The notes: a model not told the origin generated them from the letters alone. Shown: positions 32,124 to 42,029, counted from the first letter of the stretch. The stretch: 64,000 nt of DNA from Streptomyces sp. GSL17-111 (GCF_037911585.1 NZ_JBAJNS010000001.1:1363001-1427000), one strand, 5' to 3'. Translations and numbers: made by a program.

Positions 32124-33127
32124 CAGTGCACCCGCACTCTCGGATCGATGAGGCTGTACGCCAGGTCGACCAGCAGGTTGATGATGACGTAGGCCAGCGC
32201 GATGAACATGATGAAGCCGACGAGCACGGGGTAGTCGCGCTGGTCGATGGCGGTCTTGATGAACGAGCCGATGCCGCCGAACGCGAACACCGACTCGGTC
32301 AGGACGGCGCCGGAGAGCAGCCCGCCGGTCAGCAGGCCGATGGCGGTGACGACGGGCAGCAGGGCGTTGCGCAGCACGTGCCGGCCGCGCACCACGTTCT
32401 GCTTGAGGCCCTTGGACTCGGCGGTGCGCACGTAGTCCTCGCCGAGGACCTCCAGGACACTGGCGCGCGTCATGCGCACGATGATGGCCAGCGGGATGGA
32501 GGCGAGCGCCATCGCGGGCAGCACCAGGTGCTGCACGGCGTCCCAGGAGGCGTCGAACTCACCGGTGAGGATGCCGTCGAGGACGTAGAAGCCGGTGACC
32601 TCGGTGGCGTCGAGGCCGGTCGTCTGGCGGCCGAAGGCCGGGAACCAGCCCAGCTGCACGGCGAAGAGCGCCTTGAGCAGGTAGGCGAGGAAGAAGACGG
32701 GGATGCAGATGCCGAGCAGCGAGCCCGACACGGCCGACACGTCGAGCCAGCTGCCGCGCCGGCGGGCGGCGAAGTAGCCGAGCGGGATACCGACGGCGAT
32801 GGCCATGATGATGGCCGTGACGCCGAGTTCGACGGTGGCGGGGAAGGCCCGGGTGAACTCGTCCCACACCGGCTGGCCGGTCTGCGTCGAGGTGCCGAGG
32901 TCGAGCTGGCCGAGCCGCTCCAGGAAGCGCCCGTACTGGACCCACAGGGGCTGGTCGAGGCCGAGTGCCTTCTCGATCTGGGCCTTGTCGGCCGCGGTGG
33001 CTCTTTCGCCCAGGAGGGCCGCGGCGGGCCCACCGGGCAGCAGGCGCACCCAGACGAAGAGCAGGACCGACAGACCGAGCAGGGTGGGTATGAGCTGCAG
33101 AAGTCTTCTGACGACGAGACGCAACAC
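32123..33127 (-). CDS. Peptide ABC transporter permease (DppB/OppB type)
   Basis: 334 residues from GTG 33127, starting LRLVVRRLLQLIPTLLGLSVLLF, the standard DppB opening. The EAA loop is RTAESKGLKQNVVRGRHVLRNA. Six membrane helices are predicted. A strong hairpin lies between it and the binding-protein gene. Confidence 0.94.
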   Translation of the reverse strand: MLRLVVRRLLQLIPTLLGLSVLLFVWVRLLPGGPAAALLGERATAADKAQIEKALGLDQPLWVQYGRFLERLGQLDLGTSTQTGQPVWDEFTRAFPATVELGVTAIIMAIAVGIPLGYFAARRRGSWLDVSAVSGSLLGICIPVFFLAYLLKALFAVQLGWFPAFGRQTTGLDATEVTGFYVLDGILTGEFDASWDAVQHLVLPAMALASIPLAIIVRMTRASVLEVLGEDYVRTAESKGLKQNVVRGRHVLRNALLPVVTAIGLLTGGLLSGAVLTESVFAFGGIGSFIKTAIDQRDYPVLVGFIMFIALAYVIINLLVDLAYSLIDPRVRVH

Positions 33128-33174
33128 CCCGCGCTACCCCCTTTCTTGGGGTTCGAACTAGGGCATCGGACGCG

Positions 33175-33213
33175 GGTCCGCCCGGCCACCTGGATGTCGT
33201 GGCCGGGCGGACC
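33175..33213 (-). terminator. Intercistronic hairpin between peptide-binding and permease genes
   Basis: A perfect 15-bp inverted repeat (33175-33189 with 33199-33213) with a 9-base loop, just after the binding-protein stop. It is likely to attenuate read-through into the permease genes or protect the upstream message. Confidence 0.7.
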
Positions 33214-33230
33214 TCACGCGATGGTGGGGA

Positions 33231-34901
33231 CTACTTGAAGGAGACCTCGGCGAAGTTCTCCTGCGTCAGCGGGGAGACCTCCGGCGGGTTCACCTCGTCG
33301 GAGAACGCGATGGAGGGCGGCGAGGAGGAGATCGGCACGCCGGGGACGTACTCCATGATCGTCTCGTTGGCCTTCTTGTACAGCTCCACGCGCTGGGCGA
33401 CGTCCGGCTCGGACTCGGCGGCCTTCACCGCGTCGAAGACGGCGTCCTCACGGAAGCCCCACTGGGCGTCGAAGCCGCTGAACCAGGTGCCGATGAAGTT
33501 GTAGCCGTCGTTGAAGTCACCGGTCCAGCCCAGCATGTGCAGGGCGCAGGAGCCGTTCTCGGTGGCGTCCAGGTAGTCCGGGGCCCACTTCATGGGCTTC
33601 GGGTTGACCGTGATGCCGGCCTTCTCCAGGTCGGCCTTCATCAGCTCGAACATGTCGGCCGGGGCCGGCATGTAGGGGCGGGTGACCTCGGTCGGGTAGC
33701 AGAAGTCGATGCTCAGCTTCGACTCGCCCGCGTCGGCCAGCAGGTCCTTGGCCTTGTCGGTGCTGAACTCGTAGGTCGCCACGTCCTTGGAGAAGCCGTC
33801 GACGGTGTCCGGCATGAACTGCGTGGCGACGACACCGCCCTCGGGGAGCTGGGTGTTGACGAGGTTGTCCCGGTCGATGGCGTGGGTGATCGCCTGCCGG
33901 ACCTCCTTCTTCTCCAGCGCCTCGTTCGCCCCCTGGGACATGCCCAGGTAGAAGATGTTGAAGACGCCTCGGACGGGGACCTGGAAGCCCTTGTCCTTCA
34001 GCCCCTCGACGTCGGACGGCGCGACCAGGTCGTAGCCGTCGATGTTGCCGGCCTCCAGCGCCTGGCGGCGGGCGTTCTCCTCGGAGATGGTGCGGAAGAC
34101 GAGCTTCTCGACGCCCGCCTTCTCCTCGCCCCAGTAGTCGTCGAAGCGCTCCAGGGTGACTTCCTGGTTGCCCTTGTCCCACTCGGCGATCTTGAACGGC
34201 CCGGTACCGGCGACCGTCCCGGCCTCCTGGCTGTACTTGGGGTACGTGAGGGCGTCGCCCTCGCCCGTGGCCGACTCCTTCTTGTACTCCTCGATGGCCT
34301 TCGGGGAGTGGATGGCCAGGGCCTGGAGGGAGAAGCCACCGGGCAGGTTCGCCGAGGCCTCGTTCACCGAGATGACGGCCGTCAGCTCGTCCTGCGCGGA
34401 GCAGCCCTTGTAGTTGGGCTCGGCGGTGTCCTCGCTCTCGTTCTTCGCGAAACCGCCGAAGATGGTCTGCCAGTAGTAGGAGATCGCCTTGTTCTGGTAC
34501 GTACCGGTCCAGTTGAACCAGTAGTCGTAGTTCGCGCAGACGGCCTCGGCGGTCAGCTTCTCGCCGTCGTGGAAGGTGACCCCCTCACGGAGGTTGAACG
34601 TCCACTCGGTGCCGGCCTCGTTGCTCTCCCACGACTCCGCCAGGCCGCCGACGAGCTCGCTGCCGCCCGGCTCGTGCTCGATCAGCGCCTCGAAGGCCTG
34701 CCGGGTGACGCGGAACGTCTCGCCGTCGCTGGCCAGGGCCGGGTCCAGGGAGCCGGGGTCGCCGGGGGCGCCGAAGACGAAGGTGTCTCCGCCTTCTCCG
34801 CCACCGTCGTCGTCCCGCTCACTGGCGCATCCGCTGGTTATCAGTCCGACCGCAAGGGTGGCCGCGATCGCCGTGACGACCCTGGATCTGGTTCTACGCA
34901 T
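33231..34901 (-). CDS. Peptide-binding lipoprotein (DppA/OppA type)
   Basis: 556 residues from ATG 34901. The signal MRRTRSRVVTAIAATLAVGLITSGC ends in a lipobox Cys. The mature protein opens FVFGAPGDPGSLDPAL and carries WTFNLREGVTFHDGEKLTAEAV, the SBP family 5 signature. It captures peptides outside the membrane for the four downstream subunits. Upstream at 34946-34959 a GCACA-TTAC-TGTGC palindrome could be a regulatory site. Confidence 0.95.
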   Translation of the reverse strand: MRRTRSRVVTAIAATLAVGLITSGCASERDDDGGGEGGDTFVFGAPGDPGSLDPALASDGETFRVTRQAFEALIEHEPGGSELVGGLAESWESNEAGTEWTFNLREGVTFHDGEKLTAEAVCANYDYWFNWTGTYQNKAISYYWQTIFGGFAKNESEDTAEPNYKGCSAQDELTAVISVNEASANLPGGFSLQALAIHSPKAIEEYKKESATGEGDALTYPKYSQEAGTVAGTGPFKIAEWDKGNQEVTLERFDDYWGEEKAGVEKLVFRTISEENARRQALEAGNIDGYDLVAPSDVEGLKDKGFQVPVRGVFNIFYLGMSQGANEALEKKEVRQAITHAIDRDNLVNTQLPEGGVVATQFMPDTVDGFSKDVATYEFSTDKAKDLLADAGESKLSIDFCYPTEVTRPYMPAPADMFELMKADLEKAGITVNPKPMKWAPDYLDATENGSCALHMLGWTGDFNDGYNFIGTWFSGFDAQWGFREDAVFDAVKAAESEPDVAQRVELYKKANETIMEYVPGVPISSSPPSIAFSDEVNPPEVSPLTQENFAEVSFK

Positions 34902-35108
34902 CGTCCACCTCAGGGGTCTGGTGGTGCAACAGATTCTGGTCGCCCGCACATTACTGTGCATCCATAGAGGTGTGAACCGTCCGCATGCCGGTGATACCGA
35001 GCTGAGACCAGCGGCGGAAGCACCGATAAAAACGTCCCTGGGCGGCGTACCGGACGATATCCCCCGGGCTGTGACGGGGGCCCGCACCGGGCGGCGCGCG
35101 CTCGGGCG

Positions 35109-35894
35109 TCAGCGGGCGTGGGGGTGGCCGTAGCCGGGGGTCGGCGCGGGGTGGTGGGCGGTCGCCGCCGCGTCCCGGTCGAAGAAGGGACGGGCGTGGG
35201 CGTGCAGCCACATGGCGACCGGATCGTGCGCGTCGGACATCGTGACGGCGGAGACGGGCAGCCCCGGGGGCAGCGCTCCGGCGGCCTGCCGCACGGTGCT
35301 GAGCGCGGTGTGCGCGGCCTGCCCGGCGTGCGGCCCGCCCTCGTAGACGTCGACGCCGATGGCGAGGAACGCCGAGCCGTACGCGGGGCGGACCCAGGCC
35401 CGGCGCAGGCTGCGGACGGCGGGGGTGCGCTGAGCGTGGTGGGTCAACTGGGCGTAGAACTGCGGTGCCTGCACCGTGGGTTCCCCGATTCCGAGCGGCC
35501 CGGCCGGGAGCCGGTCGAGCCCCACGGCGAGGCGGCGAAGGTCGGGCCACGGGATGCCGAGGCCGCCGCCGGGCCCGTGCGGGTCCAGCCACAGCCCGAG
35601 GTGGCGGGGGTAGAGCAGGCCGGCGGCGTCCCGCCCGGTGGACGTCCCGTGACCACGGTTCCAGCCGCTCGCCTCCAGCGCGCGCGGGGAGGTCGCGCAC
35701 GGGACGTAGCCGTGCCCCGCGACGTCCATGCGCGCGTACCGGGCGTCCGGCGCGTCCGGGGCGCCGTGCCACAGGAAGGGCAGCAGGCGGGTACCGGCGA
35801 GAGCGTGCAGCAGCGCCTCGTACCGGTCGTACCTGTCGTCCCGGACGGGCGACACCTGGCGCAGCAGCACCTCGACGCTCTCACCCGCGCTCAC
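35109..35894 (-). CDS. SseB-type enhanced serine sensitivity protein
   Basis: 261 residues from GTG 35894 (an in-frame ATG at 35915 is possible). It contains ESVEVLLRQV, an N-terminal alpha/beta domain and a C-terminal region VRSLRRAWVRPAYGSAFLAIGVDVYEG that matches SseB C-terminal domains. SseB was named for serine hypersensitivity on overexpression in E. coli, and no enzymatic role is known. It sits beside a second SseB-type gene and near the glycine/serine operon, an association of interest but of unknown meaning. Confidence 0.7.
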   Translation of the reverse strand: MSAGESVEVLLRQVSPVRDDRYDRYEALLHALAGTRLLPFLWHGAPDAPDARYARMDVAGHGYVPCATSPRALEASGWNRGHGTSTGRDAAGLLYPRHLGLWLDPHGPGGGLGIPWPDLRRLAVGLDRLPAGPLGIGEPTVQAPQFYAQLTHHAQRTPAVRSLRRAWVRPAYGSAFLAIGVDVYEGGPHAGQAAHTALSTVRQAAGALPPGLPVSAVTMSDAHDPVAMWLHAHARPFFDRDAAATAHHPAPTPGYGHPHAR

Positions 35895-36072
35895 GTCCGC
35901 CGCCCTTCTCCGCATTCGACCTGCTCGGGCACCAGCCGTGCGCCCCCCGACATGAAATCAGCTTACGAGCCCCGGACGGCACGGCCGGGACCGCTCAGTC
36001 GCGGTGCGCCGTTCACTCACCCGCCCACGCCCCGGCCCGCGTCGTCGTACTCGGGCCAACCCGGCAGTCTAC

Positions 36073-36873
36073 TCAGAGGGGGCGTGAGTAGAAGGGCCGG
36101 ACGCACTCGCGCAGCCAGCCGACGACCGGATCGTGCGGCGCGGCGTCGAGGAGGACGAGCTGCACGGGCCAGCGCACCGTGTGCGTGCTCAGCACGCGGG
36201 CCAGCGCGTCGTGCGTGGCCTGCCGGGCCTCCGGCTCCAGGAGGTCCAGCTCGACGCCGACGAACAGCGCGGGCGGGTCGCCCTCGGCGCTGGCCAGACC
36301 GCGCCGGGCCGTCCGTATCTGCGGCAGCCGCCCGAACTCGGTGGCGGCGGCGGACAGGAAGTCCACCGGATCGTCCTGCCAGTCGGGCTCGAACAGCCGC
36401 ACCCGCGCGCCCGTCGGCGCCCCCGGCACGCCCTCCGCGCCGCCCTCCTGGCACAGCAGCGCCACCGCCTGCGGCGGGACCGGCGCCCCGACGGCACCCT
36501 CCGGGTTGACCACGATGCCGACGTGCGGCGGCAGCCCCCGGGCGAACTCCCTGGCCGGGACGACGGCGTAGCTCATCGGTACCCGCACGCAGTGCACGAA
36601 CTGCTCCTCGGAGCTGTAGACGGGCACGTACGGCACGCCGTCCCGCTCCACGGTGGGCAGGTCGACGTCCCGGCTGTCCGGGCCGCCGCCCTCGGGGAGC
36701 GGGACCCACAGGCTGCTGCGACCCAGCACCTCCATCAGCCGGGCACCGGCGTGCGGCTGCCCGACGGAGGCGGCCAGCGTCTCCTCCAGCTCGTTGCCCG
36801 GCCGACCGCCGGCGTGTCCCGGCCCGGGGTGCGGAGGCTGCGGTGACGGATGCGGCTGCTGGGGAGCTGTCAT
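36073..36873 (-). CDS. sseB: SseB-family protein
   Basis: 266 residues. A Pro-rich N-terminal tail leads into ELEETLAASVGQPHAGARLMEVLGRSSLWVPLPEG and VYSSEEQFVHCVRVPMSYAVVPAREFARGLPPHVGIVVNP (split here by the motif), the canonical SseB layout. The C-terminal SseB domain is TARRGLASAEGDPPALFVGVELD. It is paralogous to the adjacent gene in domain plan. Function remains uncharacterised in actinobacteria. Confidence 0.8.
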   Translation of the reverse strand: MTAPQQPHPSPQPPHPGPGHAGGRPGNELEETLAASVGQPHAGARLMEVLGRSSLWVPLPEGGGPDSRDVDLPTVERDGVPYVPVYSSEEQFVHCVRVPMSYAVVPAREFARGLPPHVGIVVNPEGAVGAPVPPQAVALLCQEGGAEGVPGAPTGARVRLFEPDWQDDPVDFLSAAATEFGRLPQIRTARRGLASAEGDPPALFVGVELDLLEPEARQATHDALARVLSTHTVRWPVQLVLLDAAPHDPVVGWLRECVRPFYSRPL

Positions 36874-37052
36874 GGGCGAAACCCTAGCGGGGGACGTCGC
36901 CCGGTAGGCAGGGCGCCGGGGATTGACCCGGACGGTGGCCTGACGTGACCGTCCGGTTGCACGTCGTGACGTCCGCTTCCACGGTGGAAGGGCCCCCGCA
37001 GTACCGAAGAGGTGCCCGCCGGTGCCTCTGGCACACAGGAAGTCACCTTCTG

Positions 37053-37826
37053 ATGCTCTCCTCCCGTACGACCGCCTCCCTCACCGTGGCGGCAGCCCTC
37101 GCCGGAACCCTCACCCTGACGCTCGTCGGCACCGCCGGAGCCGGTCCGTCACACCCGGCGGCCGCCCCCGCACCGGCCGCCGCACCGGCCGCCGAGCGCG
37201 GTGCCGCGCGGCTCGCCGAGGAGGCCCACCGACTCGACCTGATGGGCGAGGGCGTCTCCTCCGTCATGGCGCTCGTCCAGGACGTCCTCGAGGCCGACCC
37301 GATCGCCGGGTACGACATGCGGGAGCACCGGGAGGAGGTCCTGGCGGACCTGCGGGAGCTGGAGCTGTCCTTCGCCGCGTCCGAGGCGGCGTCCGAGCCG
37401 GCGTCGCGGCGGCAGCCGACCGCCGTGCCCTCGGACCTGCCCTCCGGCCTGCCGACCTGCCTGCCCGTGAGCCCGCCCCCCGAGGCCCCGGACGTGCCGC
37501 TGCCCCTGCCGACGTGCGACGCGCCGTCCGCGCCGGCGGCATCGGAGGTGTCGGAGGTGTCGGAGGTGTCGGAGGTGTCGGAGGTGTCGGAGGTGTCGGA
37601 GGTGTCGGAGGTGTCGGAGGTGTCGGACGAGGCTGCGGCCGGGCCCGCCGCACAGGCCCGGGTGGACGCGTTGGGCGACCTGCGCGCCGCGCTGGACCGG
37701 CTCTTCGACGCCCTGCCCGAGCAGGACCCGGACCGCCTCACCGAGCCGCTGGCGAAGGTGGTCGCGGCGGCGGCGCGGCTGGTCACCGAGCTGCTTCCCC
37801 CGGACCTCGGCGCGGCGCGGAGCTGA
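37053..37826 (+). CDS. Secreted helical protein with Ser-Glu-Val repeats
   Basis: 257 residues from ATG 37053. A Sec signal peptide (TASLTVAAALAGTLTLTLVGTAGAG) is followed by a helical domain, a Pro-rich segment with three cysteines, nine SEV tripeptides (residues 164-190) encoded by perfect 9-base repeats, and a second helical domain (LGDLRAALDRLFDALPEQDPD). The repeat would act as a flexible acidic linker. Function is unknown, and the copy number is likely to vary between strains. Confidence 0.65.
   Translation: MLSSRTTASLTVAAALAGTLTLTLVGTAGAGPSHPAAAPAPAAAPAAERGAARLAEEAHRLDLMGEGVSSVMALVQDVLEADPIAGYDMREHREEVLADLRELELSFAASEAASEPASRRQPTAVPSDLPSGLPTCLPVSPPPEAPDVPLPLPTCDAPSAPAASEVSEVSEVSEVSEVSEVSEVSEVSEVSDEAAAGPAAQARVDALGDLRAALDRLFDALPEQDPDRLTEPLAKVVAAAARLVTELLPPDLGAARS
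37542..37622 (+). repeat. Nine perfect tandem copies of TCGGAGGTG
   Basis: In-frame minisatellite inside the secreted protein gene. Each unit encodes Ser-Glu-Val. A tenth unit (TCGGACGAG) is degenerate. The exact identity of all nine copies points to recent slippage. Confidence 0.97.
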
Positions 37827-37834
37827 CCGCGGCG

Positions 37835-37891
37835 CGGACGCCGCGCCCCGTCCGCGACCGGCGGCCGGTCGCGGACGGGGCGCGGCGTCCG
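37835..37891. terminator. Bidirectional terminator, 26-bp perfect stem
   Basis: Arms 37835-37860 and 37866-37891 are perfect inverted repeats around a 5-base loop, sitting between two convergent genes and ending at the stop codon of the minus-strand one. It should terminate both. Confidence 0.9.
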
Positions 37892-38575
37892 TCAGCGGCC
37901 CGACGCCGCCGGGGCGGTGCCGCGCAGGGCGCGGGTGTACGCCCGGTCCACCAGGAGCGCCGCGTCGCAGGCGGCGGGGAGGCGACCCGTCGCCAGGCCG
38001 GCCAGCAGGCGCGCGGTCGCCCGCCGGTGCCGCGCGAACGCGAACGACGAGACGGTCCGGCCCCGCTCGGCCTGCCCGGCCAGGGCGACGTCCGCCGGGA
38101 CGTCGAGGACGACGAGGTGGAGCCGCACCCCGCGCCGCCGGGCGTCCCGGGCCAGCCAGCGCCGCACCCACGGCAGGTTCCCGCAGTCGTGGACGATGAC
38201 GCCCGCCCCGCCCGCCAGCGCACGGCGCAGCCGCCGGTAGTGGTCGAGGCGCACGGCGGGCCGGTAGAGGGCGTAGGGCAGCCACGGCGGCATCCGCCGG
38301 TCCCACCGCTCGCGCACGTCCTGGGAGTCCACCGAGAGCGCCGTGCCGCCCAGGTGGTGGGTGAGGGCGCGGATGAGGGTGGACTTGCCGCTGCCCGGCA
38401 GGCCGGAGACCACCACCCGGTCCCCGGCCGGGAACGTGGGTGGCGGGAGCACGCGGCGCCCCCGCAGGTCGCGGACGGCGGGGGGCAGCGTCTCGACGTC
38501 CGGGACGGCGCTCTGGTGGGGCACGGCGGGCAGCGCGGCCGGGCAGGGATGGGCCTGGGGTTCGTTCCGGATCAT
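37892..38575 (-). CDS. P-loop AAA-type ATP-binding protein (possible kinase)
   Basis: 227 residues from ATG 38575. Walker A is VVSGLPGSGKSTLIRAL. A DSQDVRERW segment and VIVHDCGNLPWVRRWLARD resemble the layout of small zeta-toxin/Cmk-like kinases. The C-terminus is HRRATARLLAGL and DAALLVDRAYTRAL. The phosphate acceptor is unknown. A longer frame reaching 38857 would run into the riboswitch region and is rejected. Confidence 0.65.
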   Translation of the reverse strand: MIRNEPQAHPCPAALPAVPHQSAVPDVETLPPAVRDLRGRRVLPPPTFPAGDRVVVSGLPGSGKSTLIRALTHHLGGTALSVDSQDVRERWDRRMPPWLPYALYRPAVRLDHYRRLRRALAGGAGVIVHDCGNLPWVRRWLARDARRRGVRLHLVVLDVPADVALAGQAERGRTVSSFAFARHRRATARLLAGLATGRLPAACDAALLVDRAYTRALRGTAPAASGR

Positions 38576-38813
38576 GCCGTTTCTCCTCCCGGGGCGGCTC
38601 GCGGGCGCGCGGCCACTCCTATGATGACCGTTCGCCACGCTGCGGTTCCCCCTCGCTACCCTGCGGACCCGCTCCGGGCCCCGCCGGTGGCCCGCCACGC
38701 GCTCCGTGACGGCGTGCCGGTCCGGGCTCCCCCGCGGTTCCGCTCCGGGGTGCCGCTGCGGCGGGTCGCGTGCAATGATGAGCCCGCGAACTTCATACCG
38801 GCCGTTCGAACCC

Positions 38814-39036
38814 GCGCGGGAGAGTCTCCACATGCTGGTCACCGGTTCACCGGTCACCGGACACGGAGCGCCGAAGGAGCAAGTCCTCCCTTGAATCTCT
38901 CAGGCCCCTGATACCGCGCGAGTGAGGCATATCTGAAAAGCGGGCGGGCCCCGAGCCGGGGCCGGTCCCACCCAAGGTGCAAGCCGTGGCCCGTTCGGGC
39001 CTGCGGCGAACCTCTCAGGTTCCGATGACAGATGGG
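38814..39036 (+). ncRNA. Tandem glycine riboswitch
   Basis: Two consecutive aptamers can be read: the first with CGCGGGAGAG, GCCGAAGGAGCAA and CTCTCAGG up to about 38935, the second with AAGGTGCAAGCC and CCTCTCAGGTTC up to about 39036. The CTCTCAG(G) and GAAGG(A/T)GCAA segments are the conserved glycine-contacting parts. It lies 35 bases upstream of gcvT, so excess glycine should switch on the glycine-cleavage genes. Confidence 0.92.
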
Positions 39037-39070
39037 GAGGACATGTCCGCCCTGCCTGGGAGCCCCTTGA

Positions 39071-40225
39071 ATGTCTGACGCCCTGCCCGAGAACGCCCCG
39101 CCCCGACGCACCGCCCTCGACGCCGTCCACCGCGCCCTCGGCGCGACGATGACGGACTTCGCCGGCTGGGACATGCCGCTGCGCTACGGCAGCGAGCGCG
39201 ACGAGCACCACGCCGTCCGCACCCGCGCCGGCCTCTTCGACCTCTCGCACATGGGCGAGATCACCGTCACGGGTCCGCAGGCCGGCGAACTGTTGGACTA
39301 CGCGCTCGTCGGCAACCTCTCCGCCGTCAAGGCGGGCCGCGCCCGCTACACCATGATCTGCGACGAGAACGGCGGCATCCTGGACGACCTGATCGTCTAC
39401 CGGCTCGCCGACGGCCGTGAGAGCACGTACATGGTCGTCGCCAACGCCTCCAACGCCCAGGTCGTGCTGGACGCGCTCATCGCCCGGCAGGCCGGGTTCG
39501 ACGCCGCCGTGCGGGACGACCGCGACGCCTACGCGCTCCTCGCCGTCCAGGGCCCGAAGGCGCACGGCGTCCTCGCGGGCCTCACCGACGCGGACCTGGA
39601 GGGCCTGAAGTACTACGCGGGGCTGCCCGGCACCGTCGCGGGCGTGCCCGCCCTGATCGCCCGCACCGGCTACACCGGTGAGGACGGCTTCGAGCTCTTC
39701 GCCGCGCCGCAGGACGCGGAGAAGCTGTGGCAGGCGCTGCTGAGTGCCGGGGAGGGCGAGGGCCTGGTGCCCTGCGGCCTGTCCTGCCGCGACACCCTCC
39801 GCCTGGAGGCCGGCATGCCCCTGTACGGGCACGAACTGACCCGCGCGACGACACCGTTCGACGCCGGTCAGGGCCGGGTGGTGAAGTTCGAGAAGACGAC
39901 CAACGACGGGCGCTTCGTCGGCCGGGACGCCCTGGCCGCAGCCGCCGAGCGGGCCGCCGCCACCCCGCCGCGCGTCCTGGTGGGCCTGGTCGCCGAGGGC
40001 CGACGCGTGCCGCGTGCCGGATTCCCGGTGGTCGCCGCCGACGGGACGCGGATCGGTGAGGTCACCTCCGGCGCCCCCTCCCCCACCCTGGGCAAGCCGA
40101 TCGCCATGGCCTACGTGGACGCCGCGCACGCCGCGCCGGGCACCGAGGGCGTCGCCGTCGACATCCGCGGGAGCCACGAGCCGTACGCCGTCGTGGCCCT
40201 GCCGTTCTACAAGCGGGAGCGCTGA
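39071..40225 (+). CDS. gcvT: Aminomethyltransferase (glycine cleavage T protein)
   Basis: 384 residues. It transfers the methylene group from aminomethyl-lipoyl-GcvH to tetrahydrofolate, releasing ammonia. Seen: FAGWDMPLRYGSERDEHHAVRTRAGLFDLSHMGE (in outline), GRARYTMICDENGGILDDL, IARTGYTGEDGFELF and CRDTLRLEAGMPLYGHEL. The ATG lies directly downstream of the glycine riboswitch and is first in the gcvT-gcvH-glyA-sdaA run. No gcvP is in the window. Confidence 0.97.
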   Translation: MSDALPENAPPRRTALDAVHRALGATMTDFAGWDMPLRYGSERDEHHAVRTRAGLFDLSHMGEITVTGPQAGELLDYALVGNLSAVKAGRARYTMICDENGGILDDLIVYRLADGRESTYMVVANASNAQVVLDALIARQAGFDAAVRDDRDAYALLAVQGPKAHGVLAGLTDADLEGLKYYAGLPGTVAGVPALIARTGYTGEDGFELFAAPQDAEKLWQALLSAGEGEGLVPCGLSCRDTLRLEAGMPLYGHELTRATTPFDAGQGRVVKFEKTTNDGRFVGRDALAAAAERAAATPPRVLVGLVAEGRRVPRAGFPVVAADGTRIGEVTSGAPSPTLGKPIAMAYVDAAHAAPGTEGVAVDIRGSHEPYAVVALPFYKRER

Positions 40226-40327
40226 GCCGGCACCCCGCCCGGGGCGCCACCGCCCCATGACGGGCCCAGCCGCGCCTGACGCACCCCTTCCCCACACCAC
40301 CACCCCTCATCCGGGAGAATTCACCTC

Positions 40328-40705
40328 ATGAGCAACCCTGAGCAGCTGCGTTACAGCAAGGAGCACGAGTGGCTGTCGACCGCCGAGGACGGCGTCGCGA
40401 CGGTCGGCATCACCGCGCACGCCGCGGGCGCGCTCGGTGACGTCGTCTACGTCCAGCTTCCCGACGTGGGCGACACGGTCACCGCGGGCGAGACCTGTGG
40501 CGAGCTGGAGTCGACCAAGTCGGTCAGCGACCTGTACGCCCCCGTCACCGGCGAGATCGTCGAGGCCAACCAGGACGTCGTGGACGACCCGGGTCTGGTG
40601 AACTCGGCTCCCTTCGAGGGCGGCTGGCTCTTCAAGGTGCGCGTCACCGACGAGCCGGACGACCTGCTCTCGGCCGACGAGTACACCGCCTTCACCGCCG
40701 GCTGA
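40328..40705 (+). CDS. gcvH: Glycine cleavage H protein (lipoyl carrier)
   Basis: 125 residues. The lipoylated lysine is in [15 protein letters not shown], and [15 protein letters not shown] is typical of the fold. It shuttles the aminomethyl group between GcvP and GcvT. It follows gcvT by 102 bases, with glyA 31 bases downstream. Confidence 0.97.
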   Translation: MSNPEQLRYSKEHEWLSTAEDGVATVGITAHAAGALGDVVYVQLPDVGDTVTAGETCGELESTKSVSDLYAPVTGEIVEANQDVVDDPGLVNSAPFEGGWLFKVRVTDEPDDLLSADEYTAFTAG

Positions 40706-40736
40706 GCCCCCCTTCGAACCCGGACGGACACCTCTC

Positions 40737-42011
40737 ATGTCGCTTCTCAACCGTTCCCTCCACGAGGTGGACCCGGACGTCGCCGCCGCCGTCGACGCCG
40801 AGCTCCACCGTCAGCAGTCCACCCTCGAGATGATCGCCTCGGAGAACTTCGCGCCCGTCGCGGCGCTGGAGGCCCAGGGCTCGGTCCTCACCAACAAGTA
40901 CGCCGAGGGCTACCCGGGCCGCCGCTACTACGGCGGCTGCGAGCACGTCGACGTCATCGAGGACATCGCCCGCGAGCGGATCAAGGCGCTGTTCGGCGCC
41001 GAGGCCGCCAACGTGCAGCCCCACTCGGGCGCCTCCGCCAACGCGGCGGCCATGTTCGCCCTGCTCAAGCCGGGTGACACGATCATGGGCCTGGACCTGG
41101 CCCACGGCGGTCACCTCACGCACGGCATGCGGATCAACTTCTCCGGCAAGCTCTACAACGTCGTCGCCTACCACGTCGACCCCGAGACGGGCCTCGTCGA
41201 CATGGACGAGGTCGAGCGGCTGGCGCAGGAGCACCGGCCGCAGCTGATCATCGCGGGCTGGTCCGCCTACCCGCGCCAGCTCGACTTCGCCGCGTTCCGC
41301 CGCGTCGCCGACGCCACCGGGGCGCTGCTCATGGTGGACATGGCGCACTTCGCGGGCCTCGTCGCCGCCGGGCTGCACCCCAACCCGGTGCCGTTCGCCG
41401 ACGTCGTCACCACGACCACGCACAAGACCCTCGGCGGGCCGCGCGGCGGTGTGATCCTCTCCAAGAAGGAGCACGCCAAGAAGATCAACTCGGCCGTCTT
41501 CCCCGGCCAGCAGGGCGGGCCGCTGGAGCACGTCATCGCGGCCAAGGCGGTCTCGTTCAAGATCGCCGCCACCGACGAGTTCCGGGAGCGCCAGCAGCGC
41601 ACCCTGGCCGGCGCGAAGCTGCTCGCCGAGCGGCTGACCCGGCCGGACGCGGTCGAGGCGGGCGTCTCCGTCCTCTCCGGCGGCACCGACGTCCACCTCG
41701 TCCTCGTCGACCTGCGCAACAGCGAGCTGGACGGCCAGCAGGCCGAGGACCGGCTCCACGAGATCGGCATCACGGTCAACCGCAACGCCGTCCCGAACGA
41801 CCCGCGTCCGCCGATGGTCACCTCCGGGCTGCGCATCGGCACCCCGGCGCTGGCCACCCGCGGCTTCGGCGAGGACGACTTCCGCGAGGTCGCCGACATC
41901 ATCGCCGAGGCGCTGCTGCCGGACTTCGACGAGGCCAAGGCCAAGTCGCTCGCCGTCCGCGTGACCGCGCTCGCCGAGAAGCACCCGCTCTACCCGGGCC
42001 TGACGAAGTAG
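40737..42011 (+). CDS. glyA: Serine hydroxymethyltransferase
   Basis: 424 residues. A PLP enzyme that uses the methylene-tetrahydrofolate from GcvT plus glycine to make serine. Conserved: [33 protein letters not shown], and the PLP-lysine motif [14 protein letters not shown]. It feeds the downstream sdaA. A 12-bp hairpin after it may modulate read-through. Confidence 0.97.
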   Translation: MSLLNRSLHEVDPDVAAAVDAELHRQQSTLEMIASENFAPVAALEAQGSVLTNKYAEGYPGRRYYGGCEHVDVIEDIARERIKALFGAEAANVQPHSGASANAAAMFALLKPGDTIMGLDLAHGGHLTHGMRINFSGKLYNVVAYHVDPETGLVDMDEVERLAQEHRPQLIIAGWSAYPRQLDFAAFRRVADATGALLMVDMAHFAGLVAAGLHPNPVPFADVVTTTTHKTLGGPRGGVILSKKEHAKKINSAVFPGQQGGPLEHVIAAKAVSFKIAATDEFRERQQRTLAGAKLLAERLTRPDAVEAGVSVLSGGTDVHLVLVDLRNSELDGQQAEDRLHEIGITVNRNAVPNDPRPPMVTSGLRIGTPALATRGFGEDDFREVADIIAEALLPDFDEAKAKSLAVRVTALAEKHPLYPGLTK

Positions 42012-42029
42012 TTCCGGGTAGCCCCCGCC

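Noticed and set aside
33537..34967. A long plus-strand open frame over the peptide-binding gene
   Set aside because: It is antisense to a strong SBP family match and has no motifs.
37542..37622. CRISPR-like repeat array
   Set aside because: The 9-base units are contiguous without spacers and in frame inside a gene.
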